A stretch of DNA of 57,144 nucleotides, taken from Kiritimatiellia bacterium (GTDB lineage Bacteria; Verrucomicrobiota; Kiritimatiellia; RFP12; UBA1067). Positions 35,306 to 42,910 of this stretch are shown here, piece after piece (position 1 is the first letter of the stretch; each line of letters opens with the position of its first letter). Location: contig JAQIBS010000081.1 in the NCBI GenBank assembly GCA_027858965.1, positions 1 through 57,144 of the forward strand, in the 5' to 3' direction. The position numbers and the translations under genes are program-made. The notes under the pieces were generated by a model. It did not search any database, was not told the DNA's origin, and was given only the letters and a program-made list of their open reading frames with translations.

Positions 35306-35353
35306 GATACTGATACTGATACTGATACCGATACTGATACCGATGCCGATAGC
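35306..35353. repeat. Hexanucleotide tandem repeat GATACT/GATACC
   Basis: Eight 6-bp units are visible: GATACT three times, GATACC, GATACT, GATACC, GATGCC and GATAGC. Confidence 0.85.
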
Positions 35354-35384
35354 AAAGACCAATATTCGGATGTAAAAAAAAACG

Positions 35385-35424
35385 AATCTATGTATTGACA
35401 TATGTGAATAAATAAATATATAAT
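35385..35424 (+). promoter_or_regulatory. Near-consensus sigma70 promoter and possible ArsR operator
   Basis: A perfect TTGACA (35395-35400) and a perfect TATAAT (35419-35424) are 18 bases apart. Seven bases after the -10 box is 35431, the A of the ArsR-type ATG, so the mRNA is predicted to be leaderless. TATG-TATTGA-CATA (35389-35402) is a small inverted repeat over the -35 box, where an autorepressing regulator could bind. Confidence 0.75.
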
Positions 35425-35430
35425 GACGCC

Positions 35431-35760
35431 ATGAAGAAAAATAGCAGTTGCATACAGGAAAAGGGATTGAGCGTTGAGTTTCTTGAAAACACATCGCGGA
35501 TGCTCCGGATGCTGGCTCATCCGCATCGCTTGAAAATTATCGAAATCCTGGATAGGGAAGGGGAGTGTAATGTCACAACCCTGATTGATCAAACAGGTTT
35601 GCCGCAATCTTCGGTCTCATTGCATCTGAACCAGATGAAGCGCATGCATCTTCTTGGTTCGCGACGTAATGGACGCGAGGTTGTTTATCATATCAGTGAT
35701 CCACGTGTGCTTCGCTTGCTGAATTGCATCTGCTGCAGTTATAAGGAGGATCAAGGATGA
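35431..35760 (+). CDS. ArsR-family winged-helix repressor
   Basis: This 109-residue regulator contains the ArsR fold: MLAHPHRLKIIEIL, a recognition helix region LIDQTGLPQSSVSLHLNQMK, and a beta-wing GSRRNGREVVYHISD. The classic ELCVCD metal site is absent. The C-terminus has a Cys cluster (NCICC: Cys99, 101, 102), and Cys46 precedes the HTH, which could sense a metal or redox state. Its stop overlaps the exporter start (ATGA), so it is cotranscribed and translationally coupled with that gene. It probably represses its own operon and releases on binding its signal. No Shine-Dalgarno sequence is visible before the ATG, consistent with a leaderless mRNA. Confidence 0.92.
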   Translation: MKKNSSCIQEKGLSVEFLENTSRMLRMLAHPHRLKIIEILDREGECNVTTLIDQTGLPQSSVSLHLNQMKRMHLLGSRRNGREVVYHISDPRVLRLLNCICCSYKEDQG

Positions 35761-38693
35761 AACGTTTAAAAATGACTCTTTTCAGTACCAGATATCCCTG
35801 GCTGATTGTCGCTCTGACCCTGCTGGGTGTGGTGTTTTTTGGTGCCCAGTTTCCGAAGGTCAAGTTTGACAATGACCCGGAAAATATGCTTGCCAGGGAT
35901 GAACATGTCCGTGTCTTTCATAATGAAGTGAAGGAGCGTTACCGTCTTTACGATTTCGTCATTGCCGGTGTTGTCAATACCGCTGATGAAGATGGCATCT
36001 TTAATGTGGGTTCCCTGCGTCGGATAGATGCACTGACCCGTGAACTTATAAGCCTCCGTGAAAATGCGGATGGCCTTCCTGAGGTGATTCGCAATGGAAA
36101 GCCATTCGTTCCAGATCTGCAGCCGGCCAGCGCCTGGAAGCGTATGCTTGCCCATGTATTCGGCAATGATGTAAATAATCTCTTTGATGAAGCGGGACAC
36201 TCTGTGATTATTAATGGGGAGATTATCAGCCCTGGTGTGGTTGATAATATCCGCCAGGATGGTCAGGGGCAACTGGCCATCGAGTATCTGATGGAACATG
36301 CTCCGGCCAATCGTGAAGAAGCGCTTGTTGTTAAGCATGATGCCATGAACAATCCATTGTACAAGGGCACGCTGGTGTCGGAAGATGGACAGGCCATTGC
36401 TCTGTATATTCCGATTGTCGCTAAGACCTACTCCTACAATGTTGCCAATCTTGTCGAAAAACTGACAGAGGAGTGGCCGGAATCGGATCAGATCTATATC
36501 ACCGGTCAGCCCGTGGCTCAGGATACCTTTGGCGTGGAGATGCTGGTTCAGATGGCATCGTCGGCACCTTTGGCCGGGCTGGCGATATTCCTGCTTCTGC
36601 TTTTTTTCTTCAGGCGTATCTCTCTGATAGTGGCCCCTATGATTGTAGCGGTCGTGAGTGTTGTCTGTACCATGGGTCTGCTGATCGGGCTGGGCTATGA
36701 TGTACACATTATGAGTTCGATGATAGCGATTTTCCTGATGCCCATTTCGGTGGCGGATTCGGTTCATATTCTGAGTGAGTTCTTTGATGTTTATCCCCGT
36801 TTCCGTGATAAAGCGGAAACGATAAAGCATGTTGTCAGTCATCTTTTCAAACCCATGCTCTATACCTCATTGACAACAATAGCCGGTTTTGCTTCGCTTG
36901 CTACTACACCGATACCGCCTGTCAGAGTATTCGGGTTGCATGTCGCATTTGGTGTGGCATTGGCCTGGGTGCTGACAATGACTCTGGTGCCGGCCTACAT
37001 CATGCTTTTTGTGCGTACCAAAACTTTAAATGCTCTGAAGCCCGAAGAGCATAAAGAGCACAGGGGGATGCTTAGCAGACGGCTGGCTGCTGTCGGTACC
37101 CTTTCCTACAGGAGGTGGAAGACCATCCTGTTTATCACAGTTGCTGTCATCGTTGTTTCGATTTACGGTATTTCCCATATAAGGGTGAACGATAACCCTG
37201 TGAAGTGGTTTACCAAGAATCACAGAATAAGGGTTGCGGACCAGGTATTAAACAGCCATTTCGGCGGCACCTATACGGCTTACCTTACTCTGAAACCTGC
37301 TTCAGCAGACGTTATGAATTTATCCCGCAAGCTAACGGCTATCCGTGATCGAATACGGACACGGATGGAGAAGGGAACTGAGGGCACGCAGGAATTTGAG
37401 GCAATTCTGGATGGATTTATGACCCGTTCCGGTAAATCCGGGCAGGTGGATGAAAAGGTTTTCTTCTCCGATTTAACTGTAAGGGTTGAAGCTCTGGATG
37501 CGCAGATCAACGGTGTATGGTTGACACTGGGGGATGCGATTAACTACCTTGATCCTGACAAAGTGACGCTGCCCTCCATCATGCAGGCCGTGCAGGGCAA
37601 GGGAGATGTTAAGGAGCGTCAGCAGCTGATTAAGGCGCTTGAATCGCTAGGCGATATCTCCGGAGCCGTGCTGCAGGAAAGGGCACTTGAGTTTGTTGAT
37701 AAGAAGACCAAAACCTCATTTCTCTCTTTATTGAATGAGGCGCTTGCGGAAATCAACGCACCGGCATTTAAGCAACCTCAGAACCTTGCCTGGGTCGAGC
37801 GCCTTCAGGAATTCCTGAAAACTGTCCCGAAAATCGGTAAAACCAGTTCGGCGGCGGATGCCTTAAAGAAGGCATCTTTTGAACTGAACTATGATGCAGA
37901 CGCTGATCTACAACGCAACAATTCCTTTTATAGTATCCCGCAGACACCCTCGGCTGTTGCGCAGGTGTTTGTTCAGCTGGAGGGAATGAAGAAAAAGGAT
38001 TCGCTCTTCCACCTTGTGACCAGGGATTATGGTGAGGTCAATCTATGGGTACAGCTCAAGAGCGGAGATAACACCGATATGCAGAGTGTTGTCGAGATGA
38101 CAAAAGCTTGGATACACGATAATCCCGCGCCAATGAAGATGGAAACCGGATGGGCTGGATTGACTTATCTGAACGTGGTATGGCAGGAGAAGATGGTAGC
38201 CGGAATGTTGAATGCCCTGTTCAGCAGCTTTGTGGTTGTTCTGATTATGATGGTAATTCTCTTCCGTTCAGTCCTGTTCGGTGTGCTGGCAATGATTCCA
38301 TTGAGTGTGACGATTACATTTATCTACGGATTGATTGGCCTGGTCGGTAAGGACTATGACATGCCGGTTGCGGTTCTTTCTTCTTTGACACTGGGCCTTA
38401 GCGTGGATTTCGCGATTCATTTTCTTGAACGTGCACGGGAGATGACAGCAACCACCGGTAGCTGGAAGAAGGCGATCGAAAAGATGTTCCAGGAACCGGC
38501 TATGGCCATCAGCCGTAATGCGATCATCATATCGGTTGGGTTTACTCCATTGTTGTTTGCCCCGCTGGTGCCCTATAAAACTGTAGGATTTTTTCTGGCG
38601 ACAATTATGGCGGTCTCGTGGTTGGCAACGCTTTTCATTCTGGCGGCCCTGATTACCGGATTACAAAAGTATCTGTTTAATAAGGAGAAATAA
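35757..38693 (+). CDS. MMPL/RND-family exporter
   Basis: This 978-residue membrane protein belongs to the MMPL branch of RND transporters, with two copies of the one-plus-five helix unit. An N-terminal helix (about 15-32) is followed by a periplasmic domain (KFDNDPENMLARDEHVRVF). A first helix bundle contains IMSSMIAIFLMPISVADSVH, and a second contains TLGLSVDFAIHFLERARE, each with the sterol-sensing-domain-like character of the family. Relatives such as HpnN move lipids from the inner membrane. AAGGAGGATCAAGG is a strong ribosome-binding site, and the gene overlaps the regulator by 4 bases. The next gene starts 1 base after its stop. Cargo is unknown; a lipid or hydrophobic compound is most likely. 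Confidence 0.93.
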   Translation: MKRLKMTLFSTRYPWLIVALTLLGVVFFGAQFPKVKFDNDPENMLARDEHVRVFHNEVKERYRLYDFVIAGVVNTADEDGIFNVGSLRRIDALTRELISLRENADGLPEVIRNGKPFVPDLQPASAWKRMLAHVFGNDVNNLFDEAGHSVIINGEIISPGVVDNIRQDGQGQLAIEYLMEHAPANREEALVVKHDAMNNPLYKGTLVSEDGQAIALYIPIVAKTYSYNVANLVEKLTEEWPESDQIYITGQPVAQDTFGVEMLVQMASSAPLAGLAIFLLLLFFFRRISLIVAPMIVAVVSVVCTMGLLIGLGYDVHIMSSMIAIFLMPISVADSVHILSEFFDVYPRFRDKAETIKHVVSHLFKPMLYTSLTTIAGFASLATTPIPPVRVFGLHVAFGVALAWVLTMTLVPAYIMLFVRTKTLNALKPEEHKEHRGMLSRRLAAVGTLSYRRWKTILFITVAVIVVSIYGISHIRVNDNPVKWFTKNHRIRVADQVLNSHFGGTYTAYLTLKPASADVMNLSRKLTAIRDRIRTRMEKGTEGTQEFEAILDGFMTRSGKSGQVDEKVFFSDLTVRVEALDAQINGVWLTLGDAINYLDPDKVTLPSIMQAVQGKGDVKERQQLIKALESLGDISGAVLQERALEFVDKKTKTSFLSLLNEALAEINAPAFKQPQNLAWVERLQEFLKTVPKIGKTSSAADALKKASFELNYDADADLQRNNSFYSIPQTPSAVAQVFVQLEGMKKKDSLFHLVTRDYGEVNLWVQLKSGDNTDMQSVVEMTKAWIHDNPAPMKMETGWAGLTYLNVVWQEKMVAGMLNALFSSFVVVLIMMVILFRSVLFGVLAMIPLSVTITFIYGLIGLVGKDYDMPVAVLSSLTLGLSVDFAIHFLERAREMTATTGSWKKAIEKMFQEPAMAISRNAIIISVGFTPLLFAPLVPYKTVGFFLATIMAVSWLATLFILAALITGLQKYLFNKEK

Positions 38694-38694
38694 A

Positions 38695-39477
38695 ATGAAA
38701 CGAATAACTGTTCTGATAGCTGCGGCAGGCCTTGCCTGCAACTTGTTGGGAGAACTTTCGGTTGCTGAAATTGTGGAACGTGCTAACCAGGCCTCCTATT
38801 ATGCCGGTGATGATGGAAGTGCTGATGTAACGATGACGATTACAGATAAAGGCGGGTCGGTCCGCACGCGGGAGTTCAGGGTTCTGCGGATGAATACCGG
38901 CCAAGGAACCCAGAAGTTTTATGTCTACTTCAAAAAACCCGCTGATCTCTATAAGCAGGTATATCTCGTATGGAAAGAAGTTAAGGAAGGCAAGGATGAC
39001 AGCCGTTGGATGTGGCTTCCGGCGCTGAACCTGAAGCGTAGTATCGCACCGGGGGATAAACGCATCTCCTTTGTAGGTTCTGATTTTGTTTATGAGGATG
39101 TTTCCGGACGCAGCCTGAAGGAGGATAAGCATGAACTTGTTGAGACCACGGATGAGCAGTATGTACTGAAAAATACACCTGTGAACCCGGAATCTGTTGA
39201 GTTTGCCTCTTACACTGTCTGGATTGACAAGCAGACCATGCTGCCCCGCAAGGCGGAGTATTATGACAAAAGCGGCAAGCTCCTCCGTACGGTTGAAGCG
39301 GTCAAAGTTGAAACCATCCAGGGATTTCCCACGGTTATTGAGTCGGTTGCCAAGGATCTCAATTCTGGCAGTACGACAGTTAACACCTACTCCGCGATCA
39401 AGTACAACATCGGTCTGAATGAACGGATCTTTACCGAACGCTTTCTGAGAAGACCACCTCGCGAGGCGGTCAGGTAA
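38695..39477 (+). CDS. LolA-like outer membrane lipoprotein-sorting/lipid carrier protein
   Basis: This 260-residue periplasmic protein has a signal peptide (MKRITVLIAAAGLACNLLG). The mature part fits the LolA-like half-barrel family often annotated as outer membrane lipoprotein-sorting protein: AEIVERANQASYYAGDDGSA, FYVYFKKPADLYKQVYLVW, WMWLPALNLKRSIAPGDK, FVGSDFVYEDVSGRSLKED and DKQTMLPRKAEYYDKSGKLL. Such proteins can shield a hydrophobic ligand. Placed directly after the MMPL exporter, with the outer membrane barrel gene next, it is probably the periplasmic shuttle of a three-part export path. The ribosome-binding site is AAGGAGAAATAAA. Confidence 0.9.
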   Translation: MKRITVLIAAAGLACNLLGELSVAEIVERANQASYYAGDDGSADVTMTITDKGGSVRTREFRVLRMNTGQGTQKFYVYFKKPADLYKQVYLVWKEVKEGKDDSRWMWLPALNLKRSIAPGDKRISFVGSDFVYEDVSGRSLKEDKHELVETTDEQYVLKNTPVNPESVEFASYTVWIDKQTMLPRKAEYYDKSGKLLRTVEAVKVETIQGFPTVIESVAKDLNSGSTTVNTYSAIKYNIGLNERIFTERFLRRPPREAVR

Positions 39478-39486
39478 TAAAGCATT

Positions 39487-39542
39487 TGAATGTTGAATGT
39501 TGAACGTTGAATGTTGGACGTTGAATGTTGAATGTTGGACGT
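39487..39542. repeat. Heptanucleotide tandem repeat TGAATGT
   Basis: Eight 7-bp units run TGAATGT, TGAATGT, TGAACGT, TGAATGT, TGGACGT, TGAATGT, TGAATGT and TGGACGT, in the gap between the LolA-like and barrel genes. A degenerate CTCTGTGCCTCTG repeat follows at 39551-39573. Confidence 0.88.
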
Positions 39543-39590
39543 TCGCGTTTGCGTCTCTGTGCCTCTGCGCGAGGTTAAAAGGAGTTTGTA

Positions 39591-40892
39591 ATGATAAAAA
39601 AACTAAATAGCATCATTCCCGCAAGGGCTGCGTTATGCGTCGCGCTACTCTCTGCTGCGGGGCTGGCTAGCGCATTGGAGCTCCCTTGGGACGGAGAGCT
39701 GCATGGCTTTGTCGATGGGCGGGGTGGAGTCAGGACGCAGAGCGATCCCGGTGAAGATGAACGCAACCTCACGGAACTACGCGCGCAGCTGGATTCTCTG
39801 ACCTATTTTGAGCGCTTCCAGCTTCAGATTCGGGGAGATTTTATCTATGATGAACTGGCTGATGATATTGAGAAGATCGACCTTGAGAGCGGTCGGGGCT
39901 TCTTTGACCTACGGGAAATGAATGTTGTTTTTTCTCCGCTGGATTGGTCAGATGTCAAGGTGGGACGTCAGATTCTGACCTGGGGGACAGGTGATCTCCT
40001 GTTTATTAATGACCTTTTCCCTAAGGACTGGAATTCCTTTATGCTGGGTCGGGATGTAGAGTATTTGAAAGCGCCTTCGGATGCCATCTATGCGAGTTTC
40101 TTTCCATCCTTTGTAAATATTGACTTGGTGTATACTCCGCGTTTTGATGCGGATCGATATATTGATGGCGAACGGGTTTCATTCTATGACATGACTGGAC
40201 GTTATGTCGGTCAGGACAATGCTATCGATGCGGAAGATCGTGATGATTGGTTCAGCGATGATGAGATAGCCGCACGCCTTTACCGCAATATTCACGGTTA
40301 TGAGACAGCTCTATATCTTTATCATGGATTCTGGAAGAGTCCGGTTGGTTATGATGTTGTCGGTGATGCGCCATACTTTCCTGAGCTGAATGTGTTCGGT
40401 GCCAGTGCAAAGGGCAGTGCTCTTAGTGGTATCATGAACTTTGAAACCGGATATTACGATTCGCGAGAGGATAGAAGTGGTAGTGATCCTTTTATACCGA
40501 ATTCAGAGCTGCGATTTCTTTCCGGTTACCAGCGGGAGCTGGCAAAGAACCTTACGGCGGGAGTGCAGTATTATGTAGAGTGGATGATGGATTATGATGC
40601 CTATGCTGACTCCCTGACTCCGGGAACAGCGGCCCGTGATGAACTCAGGCATGTATTGACGCTCAGGCTGACTCAAATGCTCATGAACCAGAATCTGATC
40701 CTCAGTGTGTTCACGTTTTTCTCTCCCTCAGACCGGGATGTTTATGTGCGTCCCAGTGCAACCTATAAGATATCAGACAACTGGAGCACGAGTGTTAATG
40801 GAAATTTCTTTTTCGGCGAACGGAAATATACCTTCTTCGGTCGTTTCAGAAGAAACAATTCGGTTAATCTTTCGTTGAGGTATAACTTCTAA
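39591..40892 (+). CDS. Outer membrane beta-barrel protein of the MMPL operon
   Basis: This 433-residue protein has a signal peptide (to about residue 29, ASALELPW). The rest is rich in alternating strands with aromatic girdles, such as FERFQLQIRGDFIYDEL, DVKVGRQILTWGTGDLLFIN and LTAGVQYYVEWMMDYDA. It ends in LSLRYNF, the C-terminal aromatic signature recognised for outer membrane insertion. It resembles DUF1302-type barrels that occur beside MMPL exporters and a periplasmic partner in proteobacteria. It is likely the outer membrane acceptor or channel for the cargo moved by the MMPL and LolA-like proteins. AAAAGGAG is the ribosome-binding site. Confidence 0.85.
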   Translation: MIKKLNSIIPARAALCVALLSAAGLASALELPWDGELHGFVDGRGGVRTQSDPGEDERNLTELRAQLDSLTYFERFQLQIRGDFIYDELADDIEKIDLESGRGFFDLREMNVVFSPLDWSDVKVGRQILTWGTGDLLFINDLFPKDWNSFMLGRDVEYLKAPSDAIYASFFPSFVNIDLVYTPRFDADRYIDGERVSFYDMTGRYVGQDNAIDAEDRDDWFSDDEIAARLYRNIHGYETALYLYHGFWKSPVGYDVVGDAPYFPELNVFGASAKGSALSGIMNFETGYYDSREDRSGSDPFIPNSELRFLSGYQRELAKNLTAGVQYYVEWMMDYDAYADSLTPGTAARDELRHVLTLRLTQMLMNQNLILSVFTFFSPSDRDVYVRPSATYKISDNWSTSVNGNFFFGERKYTFFGRFRRNNSVNLSLRYNF

Positions 40893-40980
40893 AACAGCGC
40901 AACCGGAACAAAACTGAGCCCATGTGATATGCAAATGTTTTTTTGCCGTATTGAACAGTTGTGTGATATGTACTCTTACA

Positions 40981-41070
40981 TAAACTTAACACTTCAACGT
41001 AAACTGCCCTGACGAGGCAAAGACAACATATTTTTAAGACCATGTTTGTCCTGCCCTTCAAGAAAGGGCT
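40981..41070 (+). repeat. Long dispersed repeat, copy 1
   Basis: TAAACTTAAC, then AACGTAAACTGCCCTGACGA and, later, CATGTTTGTCCTGCCCTTC match 56755-56815 in order and orientation. It lies immediately upstream of the CoA-disulfide-reductase-like gene. Confidence 0.7.
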
Positions 41071-41093
41071 CAGTAATAAAGAAAGGGTTCATT

Positions 41094-42764
41094 ATGAAAG
41101 TAGTAATAATTGGTGGTGTTGCCGCCGGTCCTAAAGCAGGATCACGTATTAATCGGCTTTGCTGTGATGCAGAGATGACAATTGTCGAAAAAGGGGAGTT
41201 TCTTTCATATGCCGGATGTGGGTTGCCGTACTATATTTCCGGGGTCGTGAAGGAGCGGAAGGAATTGATGTCTACTCCGGTGGGAACTGTGCGTGACAGC
41301 ATCTTTTTTCAGAATGTAAAAAATGTGCATGTTATGAATCATACCGAGGCCACTTGCATTGATCGCGAGCAGAGAACTGTCTCTGTTGTCAGCAGAAATG
41401 GCGGAGAGCAGAAACTGGATTATGACAAGTTGGTTCTGGCTACTGGTGCGGAATCTGTCATTCCCCCGATTAAAGGGGTTGATCTTGAAAATATTTTCAA
41501 TTTAAAGAATATTTATGATGCTGAGCGCATTAAAGAGATGCTTGGCGAGAAGAAGGCACTGAATGCGGTAATTGTCGGTGGCGGGTTGATTGGCGTGGAG
41601 GTTGCAGAGGCATTCCATGAGATGGGTTGCCGTATTACGATTGTTGAATTTCAGTCGCAGATACTTTCGCTTATTGATCCCGAGATGGCGGTGTTGGCGG
41701 AAAAACATTTTGAAACCAAGGGTGTGAAAGTTAAGACCGGAACAAAGGTTGTTGAGTTCAAGGGAGATCAGAAGGTTTCCTCTGTGGTTACTGATCAGGG
41801 AGAAATTCCTGCGGATATTGTTGTTCTGGCCGTTGGAGTACGCCCCATGGTTAAACTCGCCCGGGAAGCCGGTCTGGAGATTGGTTCAACTGGCGCGATT
41901 GCTGTTAATACACAAATGCAGACATCGGATTCCGATATATTTGCAGCGGGTGATTGTGCGGAAAAGAAACATATTATTACCGGTAAAGCCTGCTATATTC
42001 CTTTAGGATCAACGGCAAACAAAGAGGGACGGGTTGCCGCCAATGTGATTTGTGGAATTAATGATGCTTATCCCGGTGTGCTTGGCAGTGCTATATGTAA
42101 AATTTTTGATTTTACCGTTGCCTGCACTGGACTTGGGGAAAAAGAAGCGCGTGATGCCGGCTATGATGTTGTAACCTGCTTATCTCCCGCACCTGATAAA
42201 CCGCATTTTATGCCGACTGCAAAACTGTTGTTTCTTAAATTGATTGCCGACCGCAAAACGCGTAAATTGCTGGGTGCTCAAGCCACAGGGCCAGGTGCTG
42301 CTGATCGGCGTATTGATGTTGTTGTTACGGCTATCACTGCCGGCATGACAGTGGATCAGGTGGCCCATCTGGATATGACTTATGCTCCGCCTTATTCACC
42401 TGCTGTGGATAACTTGCTGACAGCTGCAAACATTCTTCGTAACAAGATGGATGGTTATATGAAGGGCGTGACTCCCGCCGAGGTGTGTGCCATGCTTGAA
42501 AGCAACAAAGACTTTACTCTGCTTGATGTACGTTCTCCAGCTGAATGTGAACAGATGCGTATAGAGGGGAGTGTTAATATTCCTTTAGGCGCATTGCGCA
42601 AACGAAGCGGTGAGTTGAGTAATGAAAAGCCGATTATCGCATTTTGTAAGATATCGCTACGCGGATATGAGGCCGCCTTGATATTAAAGAAGGCTGGATT
42701 TAAGGATTTATCTGTTATGGATGGCGGTATTCTTATGTGGCCCGGAAAAATTATTCAGGGGTAA
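41094..42764 (+). CDS. CoA-disulfide reductase-like flavoprotein fused to rhodanese
   Basis: This 556-residue enzyme joins two domains. Residues 1-445 are an FAD/NAD(P)H-dependent single-cysteine reductase of the CoA-disulfide reductase/NADH oxidase type, with FAD motif IIGGVAAGPKAG, redox Cys42 in SYAGCGLPYYISG, NAD motif VIVGGGLIGVEVAEAF and IFAAGDCAE. Residues about 455-556 are a rhodanese domain with active-site loop CKISLRG (Cys518). Such fusions handle persulfides or polysulfide, reducing CoA-persulfide and moving sulfane sulfur. The start at 41094 has GAAAGGG upstream; in-frame sequence before it belongs to a repeat. It has no signal peptide, so it is cytoplasmic. It appears to be a single-gene unit ending at convergent terminators. 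Confidence 0.92.
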   Translation: MKVVIIGGVAAGPKAGSRINRLCCDAEMTIVEKGEFLSYAGCGLPYYISGVVKERKELMSTPVGTVRDSIFFQNVKNVHVMNHTEATCIDREQRTVSVVSRNGGEQKLDYDKLVLATGAESVIPPIKGVDLENIFNLKNIYDAERIKEMLGEKKALNAVIVGGGLIGVEVAEAFHEMGCRITIVEFQSQILSLIDPEMAVLAEKHFETKGVKVKTGTKVVEFKGDQKVSSVVTDQGEIPADIVVLAVGVRPMVKLAREAGLEIGSTGAIAVNTQMQTSDSDIFAAGDCAEKKHIITGKACYIPLGSTANKEGRVAANVICGINDAYPGVLGSAICKIFDFTVACTGLGEKEARDAGYDVVTCLSPAPDKPHFMPTAKLLFLKLIADRKTRKLLGAQATGPGAADRRIDVVVTAITAGMTVDQVAHLDMTYAPPYSPAVDNLLTAANILRNKMDGYMKGVTPAEVCAMLESNKDFTLLDVRSPAECEQMRIEGSVNIPLGALRKRSGELSNEKPIIAFCKISLRGYEAALILKKAGFKDLSVMDGGILMWPGKIIQG

Positions 42765-42776
42765 ACGGCATCATGA

Positions 42777-42792
42777 GCGTCCCCTGGGACGC
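42777..42792. terminator. Hairpin in convergent intergenic region
   Basis: GCGTCCC-ct-GGGACGC is a perfect 7-bp stem 13 bases after the reductase stop. No T-run follows on the plus strand, so this may be a repeat palindrome. Confidence 0.45.
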
Positions 42793-42801
42793 TTCAGTCT
42801 T

Positions 42802-42820
42802 AGCCCCGCAAGGGGCTTTG
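42802..42820 (+). terminator. Likely Rho-independent terminator
   Basis: AGCCCC-gcaa-GGGGCT is a perfect stem followed by TTTG, 38 bases after the reductase gene. It could act for both converging genes. Confidence 0.55.
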
Positions 42821-42875
42821 CCCAGACAAGTAGGTGACTACTTCAATTTTGTTGAGGCAGAAAGCAACGCTAGTT

Positions 42876-42910
42876 AGAGTCCGTTCGAAAAGGTTTTTCG
42901 AACAGGCTCT
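42876..42910. repeat. Palindromic element at the 3' end of the HzsA-like gene
   Basis: The arms AGAGTCCGTTCGAAAA and TTTTTCGAACAGGCTCT pair with few mismatches. CTAGTTAG occurs on both sides (42870-42877 and 42909-42916), and the right copy contains the stop codon. It could double as a bidirectional terminator. Confidence 0.7.

Larger units (their letters stand above)
35059..35430. other. Intergenic region with palindromes, hexamer array and a strong promoter
   Basis: No gene is seen. GGAGGGACGGTGGC-type palindromes occur at 35152-35180 and 35229-35255, and a further stem lies at 35186-35212 (CGGTCCCAGAGCCTGGGACC). A hexamer array follows at 35306-35353, and the promoter of the ArsR-type gene ends the region. 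Confidence 0.6.

Noticed and set aside
35431..35760. Arsenic resistance operon regulator
   Set aside because: There is no arsenate reductase, ArsB or Acr3 gene and no ELCVCD site; the operon encodes an MMPL exporter set instead.
35766..36842. Long open frame of 358 codons on the minus strand, opposite the MMPL gene
   Set aside because: It lies wholly antisense to a clear transporter gene, has low-complexity His/Gln/Asn-rich content and no recognisable domain or ribosome-binding site.
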